Under the pieces are notes generated by a model. It did no database searches. It was not told where the DNA came from and saw only the letters and a program-made list of their open reading frames with translations. Both the position numbers and the translations under genes were made by a program. This document shows, piece after piece, positions 52,555 to 60,125 of a stretch of DNA of 64,000 nt (position 1 is its first letter; each line of letters opens with the position of its first letter). Source of the DNA: Halorubrum salinarum (GTDB lineage: Archaea; Halobacteriota; Halobacteria; Halobacteriales; Haloferacaceae); assembly GCF_013267195.1 (NCBI RefSeq), contig NZ_CP053941.1, forward strand, positions 1,674,001 to 1,738,000, in the 5' to 3' direction.

Positions 52555-53280
52555 TTACAGCGACGTGACCGCGTTCAGCGTGATCCGAATCGCGCGCTCG
52601 ACGTTGTCCTTCGCCTTCGCCGGCAGCTCGTCGTCTGAGTCCGCGCCCTTCTGTGACCCCGCGACGAGGTTCCCGTCGACGGTGCAGATGGCGCCGGCGG
52701 CGAGCCCCTTGCGCCGCGCGAGCGAGAAGACGGTCGCCGCCTCCATCTCGATCGCGAGCAGGTTGGCGTCGTTCCAGTCGGCCACGTACTCGTCGTCCTC
52801 GTTGTAGAACGCGTCGTCGGAGACGATGGGGCCGACGTGGATCTCCTCGCCGTTCTCCTCGGCCGCCTCGACGAGCCCCGTGAGCACGTCGTAGTCTGGG
52901 ACCGCGGGGTACACTTCGTCCTCGTAGCGCTTGCTCGTCCCCTCCTCCTTTGCCGCGCCGGTCGCGACGACCATGTCGCCGACCTCCATGTCGGGCTGGA
53001 GCGCCCCGCAGGTGCCACACCGGACGAACGTCTCGACGCCGACGCGCGAGAGCTCCTCGACGGCGATGGCCGCGGAGGGGCAGCCGATCCCGGTCGAGCA
53101 GATCGTGAGGTCGACGCCCTCGTACGTCGCGTTGACGACCTTGTACTCGCGGTTCTGCGCGACGACCTCGCTGTCGTCACAGAGGTCCGCGATCCGGTCG
53201 ACGCGCCCCGGGTCGCCCGGGATGACCGCGACCTCGTGTACGTCGCCCTCCTCGACCAGCAGATGCGGCTGTTTCGCCAT
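52555..53280 (-). CDS. Nucleoside phosphorylase (uridine phosphorylase-like)
   Basis: This 241-residue protein cleaves nucleosides with phosphate, salvaging bases. Family motifs are EVAVIPGDPGRVDRIADL, TICSTGIGCPSAAIAVEEL (phosphate binding), VRCGTCGALQPDMEVGDMVVATGA, and LLAIEMEAATVFSLA, where the EME segment binds the ribose. The sequence leans to the uridine phosphorylase subgroup, but purine activity cannot be excluded. The start MAKQPHLL at 53280 agrees with the family length; nine extra codons upstream look non-coding. Confidence 0.9.
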   Translation of the reverse strand: MAKQPHLLVEEGDVHEVAVIPGDPGRVDRIADLCDDSEVVAQNREYKVVNATYEGVDLTICSTGIGCPSAAIAVEELSRVGVETFVRCGTCGALQPDMEVGDMVVATGAAKEEGTSKRYEDEVYPAVPDYDVLTGLVEAAEENGEEIHVGPIVSDDAFYNEDDEYVADWNDANLLAIEMEAATVFSLARRKGLAAGAICTVDGNLVAGSQKGADSDDELPAKAKDNVERAIRITLNAVTSL

Positions 53281-53467
53281 ACGCGCGCCAACAGCCGCCG
53301 CGCGCAAAAACGGACCGGTCGGCGGGCCCGGATCGCGCCGCGGTGCGGATTTGATATCGCGCTATGTGGTTTATCAGTGCGCGATCTCGGCGCCGTTCGC
53401 TCCCGAACGAGCGCGGCGGTTCCGGTCGAACCGCCCGCTTTATCGCTCGACGGCTCGACGTTCGCGT

Positions 53468-53656
53468 ATGCCCGACGCCTCGGCGGACCTCGGCTCGACG
53501 CTCGGCGCGCTGGTGGTCGCGTTCGTCCTCGTCACGCTCGTCTCCGGGACGCTCCTCGGCTTCAACTGGACGCAGGCGGTGCTGCTCGGCGGGTTCGCCG
53601 GCGCCGTGGCCGTCGCGTCGGCGTGGCTGACGGCCCGGCGGGCGGGGGACGACTAG
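53468..53656 (+). CDS. Small two-helix membrane protein
   Basis: This 62-residue protein, MPDASADLGSTLGALVVAFVLVTLVSGTLLGFNWTQAVLLGGFAGAVAVASAWLTARRAGDD, has two hydrophobic helices and no known motif. A GCTTTATCGC box at 53438-53447 lies about 23-28 bases before the ATG, so it probably has its own leaderless transcript. No family recognised. Confidence 0.65.
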   Translation: MPDASADLGSTLGALVVAFVLVTLVSGTLLGFNWTQAVLLGGFAGAVAVASAWLTARRAGDD

Positions 53657-53753
53657 CCGTCTTCGCCGCCGGCGCTCGGCCGCACCCGCCCGAGTATCGC
53701 GACTGAGAGGTCGGACGGAGGATTTTATACCCGCTCGGCGTCGACCTTTCACA

Positions 53754-55586
53754 ATGCGATTCAGTCGCGACCGTCGGGGCCAGTCGGTCGTGGTCGGGAC
53801 GGTGATCCTGTTCGGGTTCCTGATCGTCGCGCTCGGGGTCTTTCAGGTCCAGGTCGTCCCGACGGAGAACGCGAACGTCGAGTTCGAGCACAGCCAGGCG
53901 GTCGAGGACGACTTCGGTGACCTCCGGAACGACGTTCTCAGGGCGGGATCGACCGGGTCGACGGGGTCGACGCAGATCCGGTTGGGGACGCGGTACCCGG
54001 CCCGGACGTTCTTCATCAACCCGCCGCCCGTGTCGGGGTCGCTCTCGACCGAGCCGACGGGGTCGATACGGGTCTCCAACGCGACGGTCGGCGACGGCGC
54101 CCACCCGAACGCCGCCGCGTTCTGGAACACTACCCCGACGTTCCCGACGCGCTCGCTCCGCTACGACGCGGATTACAACGAGTTCGACGGCGCCCCGGAG
54201 CTCGTCTACGAGCACTCCGTCGTCGCCGCCGAGTTCGACGACGCGGTCCTGCTCCGGACGGGGCAGACGGTCGTCTCCGACGGTCGGATCTCACTGACGG
54301 CGCTGACCGGCTCGGTCTCGGAGAGCGGCGTCGCCCCGCAGAGCGTCGACCCGCGTGCGGTCTCGGCGAGCGACACCACGGTCCCGCTCGAACCGACCGG
54401 CGGGAACGTCACCCTCGAACTCCCGACCGCGGTCGGGAACGCCTCTCGGCTCGCGGACCGCTGGAACCGGGCGCTTCCGGCGGGCGCGACCGCGGCGCCG
54501 AACGCGACCGGCGAGGCGATACGGATCACGCTGGCGAACGGCTCGGACCCCTACCGGCTGGCGCTCTCCGAGGTGTCGCTCGACGCGACCGGCGAGACGG
54601 AGCCGGCGTACGTCGTGCCGGTCGGCTCCGAGAGCGCCGCGGTCGGCGAGACGGTCGCTGTCGAGGTCCGCGACCGGTACAACAACCCGGTGCCGGACGC
54701 GACGGTGTCGTTCGGCGGTGAGAACCGGACCACGGGCGACGGAGGCCGTGCGCTCTTCGAAGTCAATGAGACCGGGACAGTTGTGGCGGCGATCAACGGA
54801 ACCGGTGGACCGACCTACGAGTCCGTCGTCTTTGACGTGGCAGCGGGCGGCGCAGGGGTCGGGAACCGATTCGACGTTGAGTGGCTGGAGAACGAGACGG
54901 TCCAAATTCCGCCGAGCGGTCGGGAGTTACAGATCCTCGTTACCGACGGCCAGTCGGACACACGCGTTGAGGACGCCCTCGTTGACGTGTCGTACGGAGA
55001 GCGGTCCGTCACCGGTGATGGACCCGATAACTTCGACGTGAGCGGGAGGACGGACTCCAACGGTACGACGACCGCCTTCTTCGACCCGAGCGCGGCGAAC
55101 ACCGGCGACGAGTTCTACTTGTACGCGACCGCAGGCGACGACGTGGACCGGATCGTCGGTCAAATCGTCGACTCCGGGTTCAACAACTTCGGGCCCGTCA
55201 GCGCTTCGGACCTCGATGTCAACACCGAAGCACAGTCCCAAGAGTTCCAGTTCCAGTTGAACGGTTCGCTCGCCGCCGGAGACACCGTCACGATCGACCT
55301 CGACGACCCGCAGTCGCGCACGGGTAGCGGGAACAGCTTCCAGGTCGACTATCGGGGCGCGACTGGGTCGAGCAGCGCCAACGGCGACGTTACGGTCACC
55401 GCGTCTTCGGAGTCTGCGACGGCCGACTTCACCGCGTCAAGCGATATCCCTGACGGGACCACGGTCACGGTCACATTGTCCGGTGTCGATGTCGGCTCTA
55501 ACGGCGGCCAGAACGACCCGTACACGGTGGTGTTCACGCGGAGCGACTCGGGCGCGGCGACCGAGACGACGTTCGGCGTGAACTGA
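53754..55586 (+). CDS. Large surface protein with pilin-like N-terminus and Ig-like domain
   Basis: This 610-residue protein starts MRFSRDRRGQSVVVGTVILFGFLIVALGVF: a basic segment, RG then Q, and a 20-residue hydrophobic helix, as in archaeal type IV pilin precursors that are cut by a prepilin peptidase. The rest is outside the membrane and rich in Asn-x-Ser/Thr sites. A Big-1/Ig-like domain lies about residues 295-352 (SAAVGETVAVEVRDRYNNPVPDATVSFGG...). A 9-base unit is repeated three times at 53946-53972, giving GSTGSTGST. From about 54750 on, third codon positions carry more A/T than in neighbouring genes. A TTTTATACC box at 53723-53731 precedes the ATG by about 23 bases. Confidence 0.8.
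   Translation: MRFSRDRRGQSVVVGTVILFGFLIVALGVFQVQVVPTENANVEFEHSQAVEDDFGDLRNDVLRAGSTGSTGSTQIRLGTRYPARTFFINPPPVSGSLSTEPTGSIRVSNATVGDGAHPNAAAFWNTTPTFPTRSLRYDADYNEFDGAPELVYEHSVVAAEFDDAVLLRTGQTVVSDGRISLTALTGSVSESGVAPQSVDPRAVSASDTTVPLEPTGGNVTLELPTAVGNASRLADRWNRALPAGATAAPNATGEAIRITLANGSDPYRLALSEVSLDATGETEPAYVVPVGSESAAVGETVAVEVRDRYNNPVPDATVSFGGENRTTGDGGRALFEVNETGTVVAAINGTGGPTYESVVFDVAAGGAGVGNRFDVEWLENETVQIPPSGRELQILVTDGQSDTRVEDALVDVSYGERSVTGDGPDNFDVSGRTDSNGTTTAFFDPSAANTGDEFYLYATAGDDVDRIVGQIVDSGFNNFGPVSASDLDVNTEAQSQEFQFQLNGSLAAGDTVTIDLDDPQSRTGSGNSFQVDYRGATGSSSANGDVTVTASSESATADFTASSDIPDGTTVTVTLSGVDVGSNGGQNDPYTVVFTRSDSGAATETTFGVN
53946..53972 (+). repeat. Three tandem 9-base units in the pilin-like gene
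   Basis: Three near-identical 9-base units in frame (GGATCGACC, GGGTCGACG, GGGTCGACG) encode Gly-Ser-Thr three times just after the pilin-like N-terminal domain. Slippage here would lengthen or shorten a flexible linker by three residues without breaking the frame. Confidence 0.8.
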
Positions 55587-55727
55587 CCCGTCGTCGTCGG
55601 TTTCAAACACCGGACAGAGTCACCGAACGTCCGCCCGGGTCTACCGATTCAGCGTTATCACACCCGATAGACGGGACAGGATATTGATGTATCGGACTGA
55701 CGGAGTCGGAAGCGACCAATCCTCTTT

Positions 55728-57281
55728 ATGTCCCGTCCCACAACCGCCCGCGCACAGTCGGAGACGGTCGGGATAATCCTCCTCGTCGCCGTCTTCGTCG
55801 TGAGCGCGAGCGCCATCGGGGTCGCTTACGTCGGGGGCATGGGCTCCGACACCGACGAGGTCGTCGTCTCCGCGGAGCTCAGCGCCGACGGGACCGACCT
55901 CTGCGTCGACCACCTCGGCGGCGACGCGCTCCCGAACGGCGAGCTCGCGGTCGTCGTCAGGGCCGACGGGAACGCCACTCGCTACCCGTTCGCGCCGCCT
56001 GCGGGGGAGTTCGCGCCCGGTGAGCGACGCACGTTCTCGGACGCGCTCGTCGCGAACGCGACGAACGAGGTCGCGCTCTACCACGAGGCCTCGGGCGAGC
56101 GGATAGCGCGGACGACCCTCGCGCCGACGGCGACACCGTCTCTGGCGGCCGAGACGGGGTCGATCGAGGGCGTCGTCGTCGGTCCCGGCGCGGCCGCGAC
56201 CCGGGTCGCGTCGGGCGCTTCGCTCGGGCTCCGGCCGTCCGTCGTGCCGCTCTCGGGCGCGACGGTCGCCGTCGACGGCGCCGGCCGCGTCGCCGAGGCG
56301 ACGACCGGGGTCGGCGGCGCCTACCGGATCGACGGGATCGAACCGGGCGAGTACGAGGTGTCGGCGACTGCGCCCGGGCTCGCCGTCTCGGCGACGACCG
56401 TCGAGGTCGAGCCGAACGAGACGGCGACCGTGGACTTCCGGCTCGACCCGCTCCGGCCCGCCGAGTTCGCGGTCGAGATCGCCGGCGTCGACGCGCGGGT
56501 CGACGCGGGCGACCCGGTCACCGTGGACGCGACCGTCGAGAACGTCGGGGACGAGCGGGGGACGGAGACCGTCGAACTGCGTGTCGGCGACGAGCGGGTC
56601 GACTCCGTCGAGGTCTCGCTCGACGCTGGCGAGCGCCGGACCGTCTCGCTGCGCTGGCAGACCCTCCCGACCGACGCCGGCGAGGAGACGCTGACCGTCG
56701 ACGCGGGCGACGACGCGGCCACGACGACCGTCGAAGTCCTCGACGCCGCGACCGACGCGGTCGCGTACGTCGACCGCGACGGAGACGGCGACCCGGACGA
56801 GACGTACACCGCCGTCGAACTCGCCTTCCTCGGCGCCGTCGACGGCCACCTCGTCGTGTACGACGACGTCACCGTCGGGACTCCGGTCGGCGCGACCGCG
56901 GACCGCGTCACGGTCCGCGACGGCGTGACGGTCCGGGCGAACGGGATCGACCTCACCGCCGCGGGCGACCTTTCGGTCGGGCGGGACGCCGTCCTCGACG
57001 CCTCGTCGCGCGGTTTCCTCTTCGCCGGCGCCGGCGACGTCTCGCTGCGGGCCGGCGGCGACCTCGACGCCCGCGACGCGGCCGTCACCACCTCCGCCGG
57101 CGCGCTGTTCGCCAGCGCGGGCGACATCGTCCTGACCGCCGGCGGGGACGCGGACCTCCGCGACGGGACGTTCGAGGCGGTCGGCGTGGGATTCTTCGGG
57201 CGGAGCGACGGCCGGATCACCGTCACAGCGGGCGGAACGGTCCGGACCGAGGGCGCCTCCTTCGACCCGCCGCGGGAGTGA
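55728..57281 (+). CDS. Pilin-like surface protein with CarboxypepD_reg, CARDB and adhesin-like parts
   Basis: This 517-residue protein begins with a pilin-type signal, TARAQSETVGIILLVAVFVVSASAIGVAYV, and continues outside the cell. Residues about 143-235 are a carboxypeptidase-regulatory-like beta-sandwich (SIEGVVV...LSGATVAVDGAGRVAEATTGVGGAYRIDGIEPGEYEVSATAPGL). Residues about 240-340 are CARDB-like (FAVEIAGVDARVDAGDPVTVDATVENVGDERGTETVELRVGDERV). The last 150 residues repeat a VTVRDGVTVRANGIDLTAAGDLSVGRDAVLDA-type pattern like beta-helix adhesins. It follows the other pilin-like gene by 141 bases, and both may be part of one surface structure. Confidence 0.82.
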   Translation: MSRPTTARAQSETVGIILLVAVFVVSASAIGVAYVGGMGSDTDEVVVSAELSADGTDLCVDHLGGDALPNGELAVVVRADGNATRYPFAPPAGEFAPGERRTFSDALVANATNEVALYHEASGERIARTTLAPTATPSLAAETGSIEGVVVGPGAAATRVASGASLGLRPSVVPLSGATVAVDGAGRVAEATTGVGGAYRIDGIEPGEYEVSATAPGLAVSATTVEVEPNETATVDFRLDPLRPAEFAVEIAGVDARVDAGDPVTVDATVENVGDERGTETVELRVGDERVDSVEVSLDAGERRTVSLRWQTLPTDAGEETLTVDAGDDAATTTVEVLDAATDAVAYVDRDGDGDPDETYTAVELAFLGAVDGHLVVYDDVTVGTPVGATADRVTVRDGVTVRANGIDLTAAGDLSVGRDAVLDASSRGFLFAGAGDVSLRAGGDLDARDAAVTTSAGALFASAGDIVLTAGGDADLRDGTFEAVGVGFFGRSDGRITVTAGGTVRTEGASFDPPRE

Positions 57282-57358
57282 GGCGTCGGCACGGCACTTC
57301 CACGATCGACGTACTCGCCATCGACAAAGCCATATGCCAGTCCCGTGAACGACCGTGT

Positions 57359-58702
57359 ATGACCGCAGTCGGGATCGACGGCGTCGAGATCTGGACCGGG
57401 AAGCTCAAGCTCGACCTGCCGGGCACGTTCGCGCCGGAGCAGGGCGACGACCCCGAGAAGTACACGAAGGGGCTCGGGCTCAACAACTCCTCGTTCCCCG
57501 ACGTGTACGAGGACATCGTCACGATGGGCGCGAACGCCGCCAAGGGGCTGATGGACCGGAAGGGGCTCGAACCCGAGGACGTCGGCCGGATCGACGTCGC
57601 CACGGAGTCGGCGTTCGACCACTCGAAGCCGGTGTCGACGTACATCGCGGGCTGTCTCGAACAGGTGTACGACGGCGACTTCACCCACGCCAACAAGGGC
57701 GAGCGCAAGTTCGCCTGCCTCGCCGGTACGCAGGCGATAGACGACGCGTACAACTGGATCCGAGCGGGCCGGAACCGCGACCGACCGGCGATCGTCATCA
57801 CCACCGACACGGCGCTGTACGCCCGCGGCGACCCCGGCGAGGCGACGCAGGGCGCCGGCGCCGTCGCGATGCTGATCGACGAGGACCCCTCGATCGTCGA
57901 GCTCTCGACCGACCAGGGGTACGGGTCGAAAGACGAGACGGACTTCCTCAAGCCGAACCAGCAGTTCCCGAGCGTCGACGGGAAGCGGTCGGTCCAGGTG
58001 TACCTCTCCCGGATGCGCGAGGCCTTAGAGGACTACGAGTCCGTCACCGACGACATCGAACTGGAGGACTTCGCGTACGCCCCGTTCCACACGCCGTTCC
58101 CCGGGATGGTCCGCAAGGCGGCGCTGTTGGCCTACCGGCACGTCATCCGCGACACCGACCACGAGGACGCACTCGCCGACGAGATCGGCCGTCAGCCCCG
58201 CGAGCACGAGTACGACGACCGCGAGGCCTACGAGGAGGCGATCCGCGGCTACATGGACGACCTGAAGACGACCGAGCAGTACCAGTCGTGGTACGACGCG
58301 GCCGTCGAGCCGACGCTCGGGCTCTCTCGGGAGGTCGGTAACTGGTACACCAGCTCCGTCCACATCGCCCGCGTGAGCGCCCTGCGCGACGCCCTGACCC
58401 GCGACCGCGACTTCGTCGACGAGACGCTGCTCGTCGCCTCCTACGGCTCCGGCGCGCAGGCCGAGATCCACGCCGAGACGATCCGCGAGGGGTGGCGCGC
58501 GGAGGTCGAGGCGCTCGACATCGACGCCCAGCTCGACGCCCGCTACGACCTCACGTGGGACGAGTACGAGGACGTTCACGACGTTCACGAGTACGACGCC
58601 GACCTCGGCCGCGAGATCGAGGAGTTCACCCAGCCCGACGGTGAGTTCGTCTTCACCGGTTGGGGTCGGATGAACGAGCGGCAGTACGAGTACGTCGAGT
58701 AG
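57359..58702 (+). CDS. hmgB: Hydroxymethylglutaryl-CoA synthase
   Basis: This 447-residue enzyme condenses acetyl-CoA with acetoacetyl-CoA in the mevalonate pathway, the source of archaeal lipids. The general base E83 is in VATESAFDHSKPVSTYIAGCLEQ and the nucleophile C120 is in ERKFACLAGTQAIDDAYNW. Further landmarks are VITTDTALYARGDPGEATQGAGAVAMLI and YAPFHTPFPGMVRKA, containing the catalytic His. The ATG at 57359 is the likely start; an ACAAAGCCATATG stretch at 57324-57336 supplies an A/T-richer box about 25-30 bases before it. Confidence 0.95.
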   Translation: MTAVGIDGVEIWTGKLKLDLPGTFAPEQGDDPEKYTKGLGLNNSSFPDVYEDIVTMGANAAKGLMDRKGLEPEDVGRIDVATESAFDHSKPVSTYIAGCLEQVYDGDFTHANKGERKFACLAGTQAIDDAYNWIRAGRNRDRPAIVITTDTALYARGDPGEATQGAGAVAMLIDEDPSIVELSTDQGYGSKDETDFLKPNQQFPSVDGKRSVQVYLSRMREALEDYESVTDDIELEDFAYAPFHTPFPGMVRKAALLAYRHVIRDTDHEDALADEIGRQPREHEYDDREAYEEAIRGYMDDLKTTEQYQSWYDAAVEPTLGLSREVGNWYTSSVHIARVSALRDALTRDRDFVDETLLVASYGSGAQAEIHAETIREGWRAEVEALDIDAQLDARYDLTWDEYEDVHDVHEYDADLGREIEEFTQPDGEFVFTGWGRMNERQYEYVE

Positions 58703-58825
58703 CGCCGCGCGGCTCCGCCCGGATCCGCGAGCCCCCCGCAGCGGCCCGCAGCACCGTGAAAACGGCTCACACGGGCCGTACGCGATACGATGGTTTTAAA
58801 CGACGCTGGCGTGAATCGAGACCCA

Positions 58826-59281
58826 ATGGTAACCATCTACGACGTGCCGGCCGACGACCTCATCGAGGCCGTCGCCGCGCGACTCGAGGACCGCATCGAC
58901 GAGCCGGACTGGGTGGAGTTCGCCAAGACCGGCGCCGGCAAGGAGCTCCCGCCGGAGCAGGACGACTTCTGGTACGTCCGCTCCGCGAGCCTCCTGCGGA
59001 AGGTCGCCCAGAACGAGCCGATCGGCATCGAGCGGCTCGCGACCGAGTACGGCTCGAAGAAGCGCGGTTCGAACCGCTACGTCGTCCGTCCCCCGGAACA
59101 CGAGGGCGGCTCCCGGAACCTCATCCGCACGGCGCTGCAGGCGCTCGAAGAGGAGGGCCTCGTCACCACCGCCTCCGGCGAGGGCCGCCGCCTCTCCGAC
59201 GAGGGCGAGGCGTTCCTCTCGGAGGTCGCGACTGAGGTCTTCGAGGACCTCGACCGGCCGGAACTCGAACGCTACGCGTAA
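58826..59281 (+). CDS. rps19e: 30S ribosomal protein S19e
   Basis: This 151-residue protein has the S19e pattern MVTIYDVPADDLIEAVAARLEDRIDEPDWVEFAKTGAGKELPPEQDDFWYVRSASLLRKVAQNEPIGIERLATEYGSKKRGSNRYVVRPPEHEGGSRNLIRTALQALEEEGLV. ATG 58826 was chosen because a GGTTTTAAACG box at 58792-58802 lies about 25 bases upstream, and the twelve codons before it cover that box. It acts in the small subunit. No partner gene follows closely. Confidence 0.95.
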   Translation: MVTIYDVPADDLIEAVAARLEDRIDEPDWVEFAKTGAGKELPPEQDDFWYVRSASLLRKVAQNEPIGIERLATEYGSKKRGSNRYVVRPPEHEGGSRNLIRTALQALEEEGLVTTASGEGRRLSDEGEAFLSEVATEVFEDLDRPELERYA

Positions 59282-59599
59282 GCCGTTTCTCTCGTTTCTG
59301 CTCGCGTAACCCGCTTAGCCACCGCTTTTTCGTCTCATTTCGGGCACGCCGCGCCGCTCTCGCGAGCGATCGCTCCGACCGTCCGGTCCGCCCCCGATAC
59401 GCGCTATACACTTGATGTCGCTATATCGAATTTCGATCGGTCGGATCCGACACCCGACGCGTAGTCGCGCCGGTCGCGTCGTCGCGGGCGGACGCTGCCC
59501 GTCGCCGCGTTCCCGACTCTCGCTCCGCCGCTCTCCCTGACTCTCACCCCGCCGCTAGCTTCTTGATCCCGCGCGCCGGAGTTCGTCTGTGAGTCGCGA
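59282..59599. other. Gene-free region with two palindromes
   Basis: About 318 bases with no credible gene. A T-run at 59326-59330 could end rps19e transcription. An A/T-rich stretch at 59403-59437 contains palindromic sequences (59425-59437 and 59440-59451). The right part is GC-rich, with a CCGCTAGCTTCTTG stretch at 59551-59564 before the MOSC gene. A 72-codon leftward frame here is low-complexity and not called. Confidence 0.45.
59425..59451. promoter_or_regulatory. Pair of adjacent palindromes
   Basis: ATCGAA-T-TTCGAT (59425-59437) is followed two bases later by the perfect 12-base palindrome GTCGGATCCGAC (59440-59451). They lie next to a TATA-like TATATCG and about 150 bases before the MOSC gene. 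Possible operator pair for an unannotated short transcript or for a distant promoter. Confidence 0.45.
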
Positions 59600-60076
59600 A
59601 TGACGGGATCGGGCGTCGGCACGGTCGAACGGATTCACGTCGCCTCGGGGACGGGCGGCGAGCCGGAGCCGCGGGAGGCGGTCGAGGCGGTCGCGGACCG
59701 CGGCCTCAGGGGCGACCGCTACTTCGACGGCGACGGGATCTACAACGAGCAGGCGGACCTGGAGCCGAGCGACGTGACGTTCATCGCGGCGGAGGCGCTC
59801 GCGGCCGCGGCCGAAGAGTACGGCGTCGACCTCGACGCGGGCGCCCACCGGCGCAACGTCACGACGCGCGGCGTCGCCCTCGACGAACTGGTCGGCGAGC
59901 GGTTCCGGGTCGGCGAGGCGGTCGTCGAGGGGACGGGCCACTGCGAGCCGTGCGGCTACATGGCGGATCTCGCGGAGCAAGCGGACGCGGCGACTGCCCT
60001 CGACGGCCGCGGCGGGCTCGACGCCCGGATCGTCGAGTCGGGGACGATCGCGGTCGGCGACGAGGTCGTCCGATAG
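59600..60076 (+). CDS. MOSC-domain protein
   Basis: This 158-residue protein is a stand-alone MOSC domain: GTVERIHVASGTGGEPEPREAVEAVADRGLRGDRYF, then DVTFIAAEALAAAAEEYGVDLDAGAHRRNVTTRGVALDELVGERFRVGEAVVEGTGHCEPCGYM. The cysteine in HCEPC is where MOSC proteins are thought to hold the molybdenum cofactor or carry sulfur. It may transfer sulfur to a molybdoenzyme; the target is unknown. It converges with ppc. Confidence 0.92.
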   Translation: MTGSGVGTVERIHVASGTGGEPEPREAVEAVADRGLRGDRYFDGDGIYNEQADLEPSDVTFIAAEALAAAAEEYGVDLDAGAHRRNVTTRGVALDELVGERFRVGEAVVEGTGHCEPCGYMADLAEQADAATALDGRGGLDARIVESGTIAVGDEVVR

Positions 60077-60125
60077 GCACTCGACGGCGGCAGGAGAGGA
60101 GGGCGGTGCGGCGTCGCGACCCGAG

